Assembly (NCBI RefSeq): GCF_000417875.1
Contig: NW_006920882.1
Location: forward strand, 432,857 to 496,856
Direction of reading: 5' to 3'
DNA: 64,000 nt
Origin: Pseudozyma flocculosa PF-1
Taxonomy: Eukaryota; Basidiomycota; Ustilaginomycetes; Ustilaginales; Ustilaginaceae
This document shows, one piece after another, positions 47,685 to 57,570 of the stretch. Every line of letters begins with the position of its first letter. Positions within the stretch are counted from its first letter, which is position 1. Below the pieces are notes generated by a model, which did no database searches, had not been told where the DNA came from, and saw only the letters and a list, made by a program, of their open reading frames with translations. The translations under genes were made by a program, and so were the position numbers.

Positions 47685-50600
47685 ATGGCTCCGTCTGTCG
47701 ACTCCAACGCCACCCTCGCCGTGCCTGGCATTGCTGCTGGGCCCCCGCCGGCCAAGAGCATTCGCAGGCAGCCGTCGGCCTCGCGCATCACGGTCTCGAC
47801 CAAGCCCCAGCACCCGCAGCCTGCGGACGACGACGCCATCGTGGTCGGCTCGAGCACCGCGACCGCCTCGCCGCCTTCACCTGCCTCACCCACCGCCGCT
47901 GAGGTCTCGCCGAAGAAGCCGCGCCAGAGGAAGCTGGCACGGAGGCGGCGCGGGCCGGCGGCTGCGACCGAGAGCGAGTCCGGATCCGGATCTGAATCCG
48001 ACACCGGTGGCAGCGATGCCGGGGCCGCAGCCTCGAGCTCCTCGCTCAGCCAGGCGTCCGGTTCCGACTCGGACGCGGACGATAGCGACGACGACACCGA
48101 CGACGAGCAAGACGAGGAGGACATCGACGACGACGAAGGTGCTGGCGGCGCCGGCCTCCTTGACGGTGCTGCAGCCGGTCTCTCGAAAGATGAGCCCGAG
48201 GTGGAATCGGCCAAGGCGGCTGCTCTCGACTATAAGCAGTGGTCGACCCTCGCCGAAGAGGAGCTACCGACTGTGCTCGCGAGCGCGCAGCCAGGACCCG
48301 CGTCGTCAACCTCTTCGGATCATCTCGGAGACAGGCAGGCTGCCGGTGCGTCGAACGCCCGAGGCGGTCGAGGGGGCAGGGGCGGCCTCAGAGGTCGAGG
48401 TCGGGGCGCCGCTTACGGGGCCCACGTCGCCAGCGCCGTCGCCTACCGCGAAAAGCTGGAAAAGGATCCGTCGTTCACGCCTCGCGTCGGCCAGTTCTGG
48501 GGCCACGACGAGCGGCTCTTCGATCAGGACCTGCGCGGCCTCAGCGGATGGTGGCGCGGCCGAGGCGGTGCGGCGGCAGCCAACCCGGCTACACGCGGCC
48601 GAGGCAAGTTCCGCGGTGGCAGGGGCGGCGCCGCGTTCCCCGGTGCGGGCGGACATGCGCACGGTCATGAGCTCGCAGTCCGGGGCGGTGGCGGCACAGG
48701 CGCAAGAGGCAGGGGCAGGGGCGCGCCCCGCGGCGGAGCTGCTGCGAGCGTTACGGGTCCCAGGCATGGCATGACCGCGGCACATCCTGGCCCAGCGTCG
48801 CCACCGCCGAGAAAGTCGAAGCTCGCAGGCTGGGACGACGACGAGTCCGAAGTCGACGACGATGCGCTGCACGGAAAGAGCGTCAGGAGGGTCCCGGCGG
48901 CGGCGCAGCCCATCTACGCGCACATGGGCCCGCGCCATCCGGCAGCAGCGGCAGCCCAGGCGGCCGTCGACGCCAAGCACGACTTTGACGGCGTTCCCAC
49001 GGGACCTCGCGCAGACCTCGAGGTGGCGGACGCGATCCCGCACAGGGAATGGGACGCCGACAACCTCGCCAGCGACGGCAAGATCGGTGCCTGGAAGGCG
49101 TCGCTGGACGAGACACAGATGTCGCCCTCGGAAGCGCCGCAGAAGCCGGACTCGGCCGTCGAGCTCTCCTCGTCCACGAGCAACGGGGCCGATGGCATCT
49201 CCGCTTCGGAAAGAGACAATCAGCTGAGCGCGGGCAAGCCGGTCAGCACCGCAGCAGGTCCCGAACACCTGGAGACGCCCAAGCCAGCGGCGTCGGTTCC
49301 GCCTCAGCTCCCTTCTTCGGGCTTCGGCAGGAACCCTGGCGCCGCGGGCGTGGGTCAATGGACGCACGACGGCTTCGAGGCGCTCCAGCAGGCAGAGGCC
49401 CGCCCCGTTGGCCTTTCAGCCCGTGGTACCGCTGCAGCCGGCGCCGGCGCCGTTCGCGGGGGCAGCATGCGCGGCGCGGGCATATCGCGCGGGTTCGGTC
49501 GCGGCCGTGGCGGTGTCGCGGCTCACGGGTTCCGAGGACGGGGTGGCTTTGCGCAGCCCGCCTTCGTCTACGGACGAGGCGCCCATGGCTTCGTCAGGGG
49601 TGGTGCCAGAGGCGGCGCGGGCTTTGTCGGCGCGGGCATGACTCGATCGACGCCAAACTCCGGAGCTGGACCTCATCCGGGCGAAGCGCCAACGAATGTC
49701 GGATCCAACAGAGCGGACGCCGCGCAAAACGAGCGGGACAGCGAAAGGCTGACCGCGCTGGTCAAAGGCCTCGCCATGACCGAGCACAAGAACCCGGCGC
49801 ATCGCGAGCCGACCGCGCAAGCACCTGTTCCGGTCAAGGTCAACCTGCCGCGCACGCGCAGTCAGGAGGGGGAGCCGCCTACGCAGGACGCTGCACAGGC
49901 CACTGCCTCGCCCTCTCAGCAAGCAGGCGGCACGGTGGATGAGACGCTCCACAGAACCACGGCATCGATCACGACCGCCTCTGCTGCGGTGCCCGCTTTT
50001 CGGCCTGGATCGGCCCTCCAGGCCAACGCCTCGGGCGCCCGAGCCGGCAAGGTCGGCAGCGTCAGCACCCTCCCCGTCAATGCGGCCAAGGCACCTGCCT
50101 TCCGTCCCGGCAGTGCTGCGAGCGGCCGTGTTTCGACGCCTGCCGATGACCGCATCGTGCCTTCGCCCGAGCTTTATCTCCATGGCGACAGCTACCGCGG
50201 CGGCGCCGAGTACACGCCACCGCTGTCTGCCGACATGGGCGGCTACGGCCTCGCACCGGCCGGCTACGAGAGCGGCGGCGCCGTCTACTACAACGACCAC
50301 CACGGCCACGGTGGTGCCGGCGGCTTCCGTTACGGCGGACCACCGCCGCCGCCGTTGCCCTCGGGCTACCCGATGGACCAGCCCATGTACTCGCCGAGGT
50401 ACGGCGCTGTGTCCGGCGGCGAGATGGACGGGTACGGCTATCCGTCCGAGAGCGCCCATCTCGGTCATCACGGTGGCGTCCGAGGCACGGGCGCACACTC
50501 ACCCGCTGGTGGCTACTACCAGCCGGTGATGATGCATCCGACGGGCTCGGGCGACGGTGTCGGCACGCCGACGTACGACTACGTGGCGACGCCGCCCTTC

Positions 50601-50879
50601 ATGACCTACGCGCTGCCGCCGGCGGACCACTACCCCGGCTACTATACCCCCCCGCCTCCGCCGCATGGCCCTCACGTCGCCAGCACGCTTCCACCTCCGC
50701 CGCCGGACGCAGCGTACGCCTTCCAGCCCGCGCAGGCCTTCTATCACCACGAGCCGCACCTGGCCCCGCACCAGGGTGTCGAACCCGGCTTGGCTTCCTA
50801 CGCCATGCAGAGCTCCGGCTCCGGCTCTGGCGAGTTTGATCCGTACGCACACCAGCCGACCCACGTCGGGGCCCAGTGA
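47685..50879 (+). CDS. Barentsz/CASC3 (Btz) domain protein, putative exon junction complex component
   Basis: Single exon, 1,064 aa, mostly disordered. An acidic Ser/Asp-rich region (about 95-160) leads to a short conserved block at about 265-295 with DPSFTPRVGQFWGHDERLF and GWWRGRGG. It fits the Btz/SELOR motif (F-x-HD-x-R) that in CASC3/Barentsz wraps eIF4A3 and contacts RNA. The rest holds RGG-type repeats (about 225-245, 290-350 and 590-650) and a Pro/Tyr/Gly/His-rich C-terminus (for example YYTPPPPPHGPHVAS). Role by family: core exon junction complex subunit in spliced-mRNA localisation and decay. The window's intron-bearing genes fit an organism that keeps this complex. Fungal Btz proteins are rarely characterised, so the complex assignment is inference. 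Confidence 0.82.
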   Translation: MAPSVDSNATLAVPGIAAGPPPAKSIRRQPSASRITVSTKPQHPQPADDDAIVVGSSTATASPPSPASPTAAEVSPKKPRQRKLARRRRGPAAATESESGSGSESDTGGSDAGAAASSSSLSQASGSDSDADDSDDDTDDEQDEEDIDDDEGAGGAGLLDGAAAGLSKDEPEVESAKAAALDYKQWSTLAEEELPTVLASAQPGPASSTSSDHLGDRQAAGASNARGGRGGRGGLRGRGRGAAYGAHVASAVAYREKLEKDPSFTPRVGQFWGHDERLFDQDLRGLSGWWRGRGGAAAANPATRGRGKFRGGRGGAAFPGAGGHAHGHELAVRGGGGTGARGRGRGAPRGGAAASVTGPRHGMTAAHPGPASPPPRKSKLAGWDDDESEVDDDALHGKSVRRVPAAAQPIYAHMGPRHPAAAAAQAAVDAKHDFDGVPTGPRADLEVADAIPHREWDADNLASDGKIGAWKASLDETQMSPSEAPQKPDSAVELSSSTSNGADGISASERDNQLSAGKPVSTAAGPEHLETPKPAASVPPQLPSSGFGRNPGAAGVGQWTHDGFEALQQAEARPVGLSARGTAAAGAGAVRGGSMRGAGISRGFGRGRGGVAAHGFRGRGGFAQPAFVYGRGAHGFVRGGARGGAGFVGAGMTRSTPNSGAGPHPGEAPTNVGSNRADAAQNERDSERLTALVKGLAMTEHKNPAHREPTAQAPVPVKVNLPRTRSQEGEPPTQDAAQATASPSQQAGGTVDETLHRTTASITTASAAVPAFRPGSALQANASGARAGKVGSVSTLPVNAAKAPAFRPGSAASGRVSTPADDRIVPSPELYLHGDSYRGGAEYTPPLSADMGGYGLAPAGYESGGAVYYNDHHGHGGAGGFRYGGPPPPPLPSGYPMDQPMYSPRYGAVSGGEMDGYGYPSESAHLGHHGGVRGTGAHSPAGGYYQPVMMHPTGSGDGVGTPTYDYVATPPFMTYALPPADHYPGYYTPPPPPHGPHVASTLPPPPPDAAYAFQPAQAFYHHEPHLAPHQGVEPGLASYAMQSSGSGSGEFDPYAHQPTHVGAQ

Positions 50880-52233
50880 AGCGTCTCAGCCGAGCGCCAG
50901 CATCAAGCGCCCACAACAATGATTTCCGCGGTCGGTGTCGCGCTTCGTTCTCCTTGCGCCAGTCTGCGTGCACACCGTTCCGGTGTCCCCAGACTTCCAC
51001 GCATGCGTCGGCGCGGCACAGGCGAGCGACGGGCCGGCCGCGGCGGCCACGCCTCCGGTCGGCGGCGCGTGGATGTTGGTGCTTGCACATTGTTCAGACC
51101 CCGCTGACGGCCCTTTGGTCGGCCACGGAGCAGGAAATCTTCCGCTTCCGACCGAGGGCCTCGATGTCGATGTGGCCTTGTCGGGCCTCTTCCCGTTGGC
51201 TGCTTGCCATGTGGTTCATCGCTCGCTCTGTCGCTGCTGCGGTACCGGCCTGGAATCATCTCCCGTTTTGCGGTCCGGTGAGCGGTCGTTTCACGCCGGC
51301 TGCTACGTACCAAGACGGCGTTTGCTCGCGTCGATCCACGGCTTTCCCTCGCCTTGCTGCCCTCGTTGTACCATAGCCTGTACCGGCCCGGGGAGCTTCC
51401 CTACCCCTGCCCTTGCCGCCAATGCGCACGTACCGCTGCGCACACGCGCATGCCATCTGCATTCATCATCGCGGTCGTCGTTGATGTTGACGTTGATGTA
51501 GAGAGCCCAGTTGTGAAGGGATGGACGACGGACGATGAGCAAGGTACTCTAGCGTGGACACCAGATCGACGTACGGATCCGGCTCGCCGAGATGGCCATG
51601 GCCGAGGCGGAGTTTTTTTTCCCAGAGCGCGGCCAGGCAGCATAGGTTCCTCCTGCCTGCCCGTGGTGGCCTGCCTGCTCTCGCACAGACCCAGTGCATC
51701 GCTGCTGCAGGTCGGCGACGGCACCAGCCGTGAGCCGGCGAGCTTTGTTTTTCAGGTCTTCTTCCAGAACGGACGGACGGACGTGCGTGCGTGGCACCGC
51801 GGCCAAGCGCCAAGCAAGCTGGCAGGCAGGCAAGAGGCAGGGGCGTTGCTCCACGTCACGGACCACGAGGCAGGCTACCGGTGCGAGGCGCCAGGCCAAG
51901 CCTGCTAGCATTATAGGCAGGAGCTCGAGTGCACCTGCCGGACCCTGTCCCTGTCTCTGACCTCGACGGCCCTTCCTTGGCTGGCTCCCGCACACCTTCT
52001 TCGCTCCCTCGCTCCGGCGCATCGTCGAAGCAGGGCCACGTTCGACTACTTCGGCCACCACCTCCTCCTCCTTGATATAAAGCGCCGCTGCCCTGGGCCG
52101 ACACCGCCGCTTCAGACCGACTCCGTTGCCCCTGCTCCCTCGTGCCCGACCTCACGGCTCCCATAGACACAACACCTGCCTCTCCGCTGCAATCACTAAC
52201 CGCTCTCCCGCCGACCCCCGCCCACCGACCACC
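50880..52233. other. Intergenic region upstream of SEC53
   Basis: 1.35 kb with a T8 run near 51612-51619, (CAGG)n-like repeats near 51820-51840 and the SEC53 TATA box. No gene seen. Confidence 0.5.
52076..52081 (+). promoter_or_regulatory. TATA box of SEC53
   Basis: Canonical TATAAA (followed by G) lies 158 nt before the SEC53 start codon, with a CT-rich leader between. Confidence 0.55.
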
Positions 52234-53378
52234 ATGACGACGACCATCCTCAACGAGTTCCAGGAAAAGGCCCATCCTCGGATCCTGTGCCTCTTTGATG
52301 TCGACGGCACCCTGACTCCCGCCAGGCAGGATGTCTCGCCCCTCATGCTGAGGACGCTGGCCCGGCTTCGCAACCACTGCGTCACTGGTGTCGTCGGCGG
52401 CAGCGACATTCTCAAGATCCGCGACCAGTTCAAGACGGCCGGACAGGACCGTGAGTGCATGCCCGATCGCCCGCAGCAGCCCGTCCCACCCCTCGGAGCT
52501 CGTTCGCTGACCGCCGGAGCTCCCGTCGTATGTCGCCGTACACCACCTTCGCCACCTCGCTGCTCGCGCCAGTCGTCGAGCTGTTCGACTACGTCTTTGC
52601 CGAAAATGGACTGACCGCCTTCAAGCTCGGCCAGCCCCTCGCGAGCCAATCGTTTATCGGGTGGCTCGGCGAGGAGCGATACCAGAAGCTCGTCAAGTTC
52701 TGCCTCAAGTACATTTCCAACCTCGACATCCCCGTCATGCGTGGCACGTTCATCGAGTTCCGCAACGGCATGATCAACATCAGCCCCATTGGCAGGAACG
52801 CTTCGTGAGTGTGCCCCGGCTGCCTTGCCAGCTGCCACACTTTGGAACTGCCTCTTGCTGACCCGTCGAGCCCTTGCCACGCCCGTTCGCCTCGCCCAGC
52901 ATCGCCGAGCGAAACACGTTTGAGGAGTACGACCGCGAGCACCAGATCCGTGCCAAGTTTGTCGAGACGCTGCGCAGCGAGTTCAGCGACTACGGCCTGA
53001 CGTTCAGCATCGGCGGCCAGATCAGCTTCGACGCCTTCCCGCACGGCTGGGACAAGACGTTTGCGCTGCGACACGTTGTACGCGACGGCAAGACCGAGGC
53101 TGGAAGCACCACGGCCGCCGACCTGGGCTGGGACGAGATCCATTTCTTTGGCGACAAGACGTACAAGGTGAGTCGGCGGGAGCAACCTCGAGCTCGTCGA
53201 AGAGTAGGCCATGAAATGAGCGCTGACATGTATCGCGTCTTTGGGGGGTCCATCTCGACACCAGGGCGGCAACGACCACGAAATCTTCTCGGATGTGCGC
53301 ACCGTCGGCCACACCGTCACCAGCCCAGAGGACACGATCCGCCAGCTGGCCGAGCTGTTTGGCGTCCGCGCCGACTAG
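52234..53378 (+). CDS. SEC53: Phosphomannomutase
   Basis: Four exons: 52234-52450, 52573-52804, 52900-53167 and 53265-53378, giving 276 aa (yeast Sec53 is 254). Donors are GTGAGT throughout; phases fit (1, 2, 0). Converts mannose-6-phosphate to mannose-1-phosphate for GDP-mannose, feeding N-glycans, O-mannosylation and GPI anchors in the cytosol. HAD-type nucleophile motif [11 protein letters not shown] (D22, D24), GGSD, then [61 protein letters not shown] and [17 protein letters not shown] all match the family almost exactly. Extra residues come from a small insertion after the [10 protein letters not shown] region. Confidence 0.96.
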
Positions 53379-54596
53379 GCATGAACCTCTCTTCTGCTCC
53401 TCGAGCCCACACGGGCAAAGCCCTCCTCGCCGCTGTTGTACGAGTATACCATGGACATGCTGTCGATATAGAGACCCTGGCCCCTTGCTTGGCACACCGA
53501 TAGCGACAGGCGGAGATCGCGATGCCGGCTAGCCCGAGGCACGCCCGGACGGCATGCGGCAGGATGAGGATGACGCCAGGTCGGAATTCGGAGGTCGGGG
53601 GAGGAGTAGCTGGCTGTGGGGCAAGCGGTGGCCGGGCGGCCTGGAGGCAGCCAGGCGCGGGCGCGGGGCCGGAGGAAAAAGCGGCCGAGGGAGCGAGTGG
53701 GGCGGTGATCGGCCGGAGGTGCCTGACCGCCGAAGCAGCAGCCTACGGAGCTGCAGCGCCCCTCTTGGCCTGACCACGCTCGCCGCTGACCATCACCACC
53801 ACCACCACCACCACCACCACCACCACCACCATCACCACCACCACCACCACCGTTACCGCCGCCTCCTCCGCCGCCATTCACCGCCCTCTCCACCAAAACT
53901 CTCGCTGCAGCCCTACACTTTCTCTGCTATCCCCTGCAGCATCGTTCAATCCGTCCTGCATCGCCTCACCGCTCCTCTTCCTGCCTTGATCCTCTAGACA
54001 GTCGCCCATCCCCATTGTTCTGGAACCGACGCTGCACGAATACCACCTCGTTCCGCTGCACTGCTTCCGGAGCTCGAGCTCGAGTTGAAGCTCCGTCCGT
54101 CACTCCGCCATAGCCATCGACTTCAGGCTTCGACGCTCCTCGGAAGCTCGACGGTTTGGCAAACCACGCCTTGCGCTTCCTCCTCGAAAACCGGCATATT
54201 CGGCGAGACGAACGGTCGCCCTTCACCTGGCTCAGTCTGACTCGCCGATTCCTTGTCACCGTGCCGCGCCGATCTTTGATGTTTCACATCGCGTTCTTGT
54301 AACATACGCCCACCTCCACCCCGTCGGACAGCTCCCGGCACGCCTTTCCACCACCCACGCACGTCAACGAGGGTCGACGAGCCCGATCTTAGAGGAGCAC
54401 CGGTACCGGCGCAGACAGCCGTGCTCACGTCGCCCTACACAAGCGCCAGCCTCGCCTCCTCCGTCCATCATCGCTTGACCAATCGAAGTGGTCTCGATCG
54501 GTCACCACTGCAGACGGTGCCGACTCGTTCGCCTTCCACACTGCCAGCAGCGCTCCGAGCGCACACTCTGCCCTCCGCTGCGCTCCCGACGTGCAC
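53379..54596. other. SEC53-CAF40 intergenic region with CAC triplet repeat
   Basis: 1.2 kb. A (CAC)n microsatellite at about 53790-53851 starts a pyrimidine-rich stretch that continues to the CAF40 start. A missed 5' exon cannot be excluded. No separate gene seen. Confidence 0.5.
53790..53851. repeat. (CAC)n triplet microsatellite
   Basis: About 20 CAC units with a few ATC interruptions. Confidence 0.95.
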
Positions 54597-55784
54597 ATGT
54601 CGATGCGACCAGGGACGTCCGGCAGCATGGGCGGCAGCGGCGACTCGCACAACGGCTCTGGAGCCGCGCCGCCGGGGATGGGCGGATCTTTGGCCGGCGT
54701 CGACCTAGGCCCTTCGATGCTCTCAGCCGCGGGCCCCGCTCCCAACTCGGGACCCTCGTACCCTGCCGGCACTGGCCCAGGAGGCACGCCCACCACCGCG
54801 CTCAGCGTCTACCACCTCATCACGCAGCTCTGCCAGCGACCCGACCCGGCCGCGCTCGCCGCAACCTCCAGCAAGAAGTCAGCCGGCGGTGGGCCTGGCC
54901 CCTCGTCGCCCTCGCCTCCGCCCGCTTCGACGAGCGGCAGCGGCGCAACGTCCGGCGAAGGTGCGCTTGCCGCCCTTACGGCCGCCGACAGCCTGCCCGG
55001 CAGCTCGGCGCAGCGCGAGAATGCGCTGCTGGAGCTGAGCAAGAAGCGCGAGCAGTACGAGGACCTGGCGCTGGTGCTGTGGCACAGCTTCGGCGTCATG
55101 TCGTCGCTGCTGCAGGAGATTGTGTCCGTCTACCCGCTCCTGTCGCCGCCGGCGCTGACTGCGCAGGCCAGCAACCGGGTGTGCAATGCGCTGGCGCTGC
55201 TGCAGTGCGTGGCGAGCCACAGCGAGACGCGGGGCCTCTTTCTGCAGGCGCACATCCCGCTCTTCCTCTACCCCTTCCTCAACACGACGTCCAAGACGCG
55301 GCCGTTTGAGTACCTGCGTCTGACGTCGCTCGGCGTCATCGGTGCGCTGGTCAAGCAGAACGACAACTCGGACGTCATCACGTTCCTCTTGTCGACCGAG
55401 ATTATCCCGCTCTGCCTGCGGATCATGGAGACGGGCTCGGAGCTCAGCAAGACGGTGGCCATCTTTATTGTGCAAAAGATCCTGCTCGACGACATGGGGC
55501 TGTCGTACATCTGCCAGACGTACGAGCGCTTCTACGCCGTGGGCACGGTGCTGAGCAACATGGTGGCGCAGATTGTCGAGAGCCAGGCGGTGCGGCTGCT
55601 CAAGCACGTGGTGCGCTGCTACCTCCGCCTCAGCGACAACCCGCGTGCGCGCGAGGCCCTCCGGGCGTGCCTGCCCGGCCCGCTGCGCGATGCCACGTTT
55701 TCGCAGCTGCTCAAAAACGACCACATCACGAAGCGATGCCTGGCCACGCTGCTCCTCAACCTTTCGGACCGCGTCGAGCAGTAG
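54597..55784 (+). CDS. CAF40: CCR4-NOT complex subunit CAF40/RCD1 (CNOT9)
   Basis: Single exon; 395 aa from the start at 54597, or 397 from an ATG two codons upstream. The N-terminal third is Gly/Ser/Pro-rich and probably disordered. The C-terminal armadillo-like domain (about 150-395) is highly conserved: [107 protein letters not shown] and [11 protein letters not shown]. Role: peptide- and nucleic-acid-binding subunit of the CCR4-NOT deadenylase, needed in mRNA decay; orthologues also act in differentiation. Faces ATP23 convergently. Confidence 0.96.
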   Translation: MSMRPGTSGSMGGSGDSHNGSGAAPPGMGGSLAGVDLGPSMLSAAGPAPNSGPSYPAGTGPGGTPTTALSVYHLITQLCQRPDPAALAATSSKKSAGGGPGPSSPSPPPASTSGSGATSGEGALAALTAADSLPGSSAQRENALLELSKKREQYEDLALVLWHSFGVMSSLLQEIVSVYPLLSPPALTAQASNRVCNALALLQCVASHSETRGLFLQAHIPLFLYPFLNTTSKTRPFEYLRLTSLGVIGALVKQNDNSDVITFLLSTEIIPLCLRIMETGSELSKTVAIFIVQKILLDDMGLSYICQTYERFYAVGTVLSNMVAQIVESQAVRLLKHVVRCYLRLSDNPRAREALRACLPGPLRDATFSQLLKNDHITKRCLATLLLNLSDRVEQ

Positions 55785-56184
55785 GCGAGGCCCAAGTGTT
55801 GGAGGCGCCACAGAGCGATGGATAGGCGCTGGCTGGGTCGAAGCGACGGATCGGAGGCGTCGGCGGCGGACAGCAAGAAGTGCGAGCGAAGGAGGAAGCA
55901 AGGTGGCGGAGCAAGGATGGAGCGGCGACGACGACCGGCATGGTGCCGATGTGCTGGCGAGTACCTGTAACACTACCCCCCAATCGATCTGGTCCGACTC
56001 TGCCGGACCCATATATTGTTATCTCCGGCCAGCCGGGCAGGCCAGCGCGATGGCCACGATTGGGCCGACGACGCCTCCGTCTGACTGCTCGTAGGCATCT
56101 AGAACGCTCTTCTTGTTTCTAGCCGGGTCGGTAAAAGTACAGGTGGGTGCTCCTTGACAAAGGTCGGGTCCAAGCGGACGATGT
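55785..56184. other. Convergent intergenic region CAF40/ATP23
   Basis: About 400 nt between two 3' ends. No gene seen. Confidence 0.55.
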
Positions 56185-57017
56185 TCAATAGATCTGAGCC
56201 GAGACAGAAGTGGGAACAAAAGGAGGGAACGGGTCGTCTTCGGGGGTCAGTCGGGAGTACGAGCTGCGTGGCCGCGGCGGCGCACTGGGCCGTGGTGGGC
56301 TCTCACCTCGTCAAAGGGCCTGGTGTCCTTGAAGCAGCTGTCAAAGACGAGGTCGACCTCCCTCTTTGCCCTCTCGAGGTCGCCCTGGCAGGATGGGTTG
56401 GCGGCGACGCTGAGAGCGGCTCTGCGCTTGATGCACTTCTGGAACTGTCCCTTGAGGCCGTACTCTCTCCTGCCCCACTCGCGGAGGAGGTCGCAGTCGC
56501 CGCTGAGGGTGGCAGCGCGGATCTCGCTGCAGGCGTGGTGGGCGAGGTTGTCCCAGCGCACCTTGAAGCGGCAGTGGTCGAACCAGTGTATCATTTCGTG
56601 GGATATGGTGTTCTCGACGTGCTCCTTGGAGTAGAGCCGGTTGCTGCACAGGAGGATCGAGGAAAAGGACGTGGGCTCGCCCGGGAGCGAAGGCGAGAAG
56701 CCGCCGGCGACGGCCTTTGGGCACGTGGCGATCAGGATGGGGGGTGGTGGCGTAGGTGCTGATGGTGATGGCGACGCCGTTTGCGTCCCTGCTGCTGCAA
56801 GTATCGGCGTGGGAGATGATGACGGCGATGAGGTTGCAGAGGGAGGGACGTAGGTGGACGGGGGCGCGGCGCGCGGGTCGCACGAGAGGAGGGCGAGGTG
56901 CTTTGACATGAAGCGGATCATGGGCGAGGTGCGGAAGAGCTCGTTGGTCCACTGCTCGACGCGCTCGCGGGCCACTGTCTCGTCGCGCGTCTCTTCCGAA
57001 GGTGGTGTGGGCAGCAT
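56185..57017 (-). CDS. ATP23: Mitochondrial inner membrane metalloprotease ATP23
   Basis: Main exon 56307-57017 and a terminal exon 56185-56193, joined across a 113-nt intron (GTGAGA...CAG), 239 aa. The zinc-protease motif HEMIHWFDHCRF lies at about 140-151. KVRWDNLAHHACSEIRAATL and RREYGLKGQFQKCIKRRA are strongly conserved. The main exon stops at DSCFKDTRPFDE, and the last exon supplies only Ile-Tyr and the stop, reproducing the DEIY ending of the family. Reading through the donor instead would give 24 unconserved residues. Family role: processing of the ATP synthase subunit Atp6 precursor and F0 assembly. A low-complexity insertion (about 55-95) lies between helix and protease core. The ORF extends upstream to 57200, but MLPTPPSEE at 57017 is a better start. 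Confidence 0.92.
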
Positions 57018-57570
57018 ACCTGGCGTCTGAGGAGGGATGGGTGGTTGAGGGCAGGGGAGTGATGGTGAGGGGGTGGTGAATGGAGGCAGCCTCTGCCCTC
57101 TTTTCTTGGGTGGTGCCAGCCCCGGGCCAGGTTGACTAGCTCGCCCCAGCCCCGAGCACCTTTGCCCCCGCTGCACTCCCGACTCCCGTATGGTGGCCAT
57201 CCCCGGAAGACCGCGACGGCCTCAGCCAGCCCGCCCTCCCTCCACCTGCCACTGGGCCTCCGAGCAGCACAAAGACCAACACTACTCAGCCACCCGAGCC
57301 TGCAGAACCCTGAGCTGCCCCCTTCTTCCCTCTCTCCAACCTGCGCCGCCGCCTTCATTCCCACCACTCCATCCTCTTTCCCACCACTCCATCCTCACTC
57401 TCACCCTCTCCACCGCCACGCCGTTGCCCTTCCGCCGCGCACCGCCGCGCACTTAACAGCCCTGCTAAAGATCCTTGCCCCCGGCCCTCTCCACACACCA
57501 CGCACGACAACCCGCACAGCTCCACCGGGCGCGCGCCCTCCCTGCCCTCTCCCGTGTCATCGCGCCCGCC
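57018..57570. other. Divergent promoter region ATP23/MRE11
   Basis: About 550 nt. CCACCACTCC is repeated near 57361-57391 with CT-rich flanks. No gene seen. Confidence 0.5.

Noticed and set aside
53790..53851. Triplet arrays (CAC, GAC, GTC) considered as CRISPR-like or satellite repeats
   Set aside because: They are uninterrupted microsatellites without spacers.
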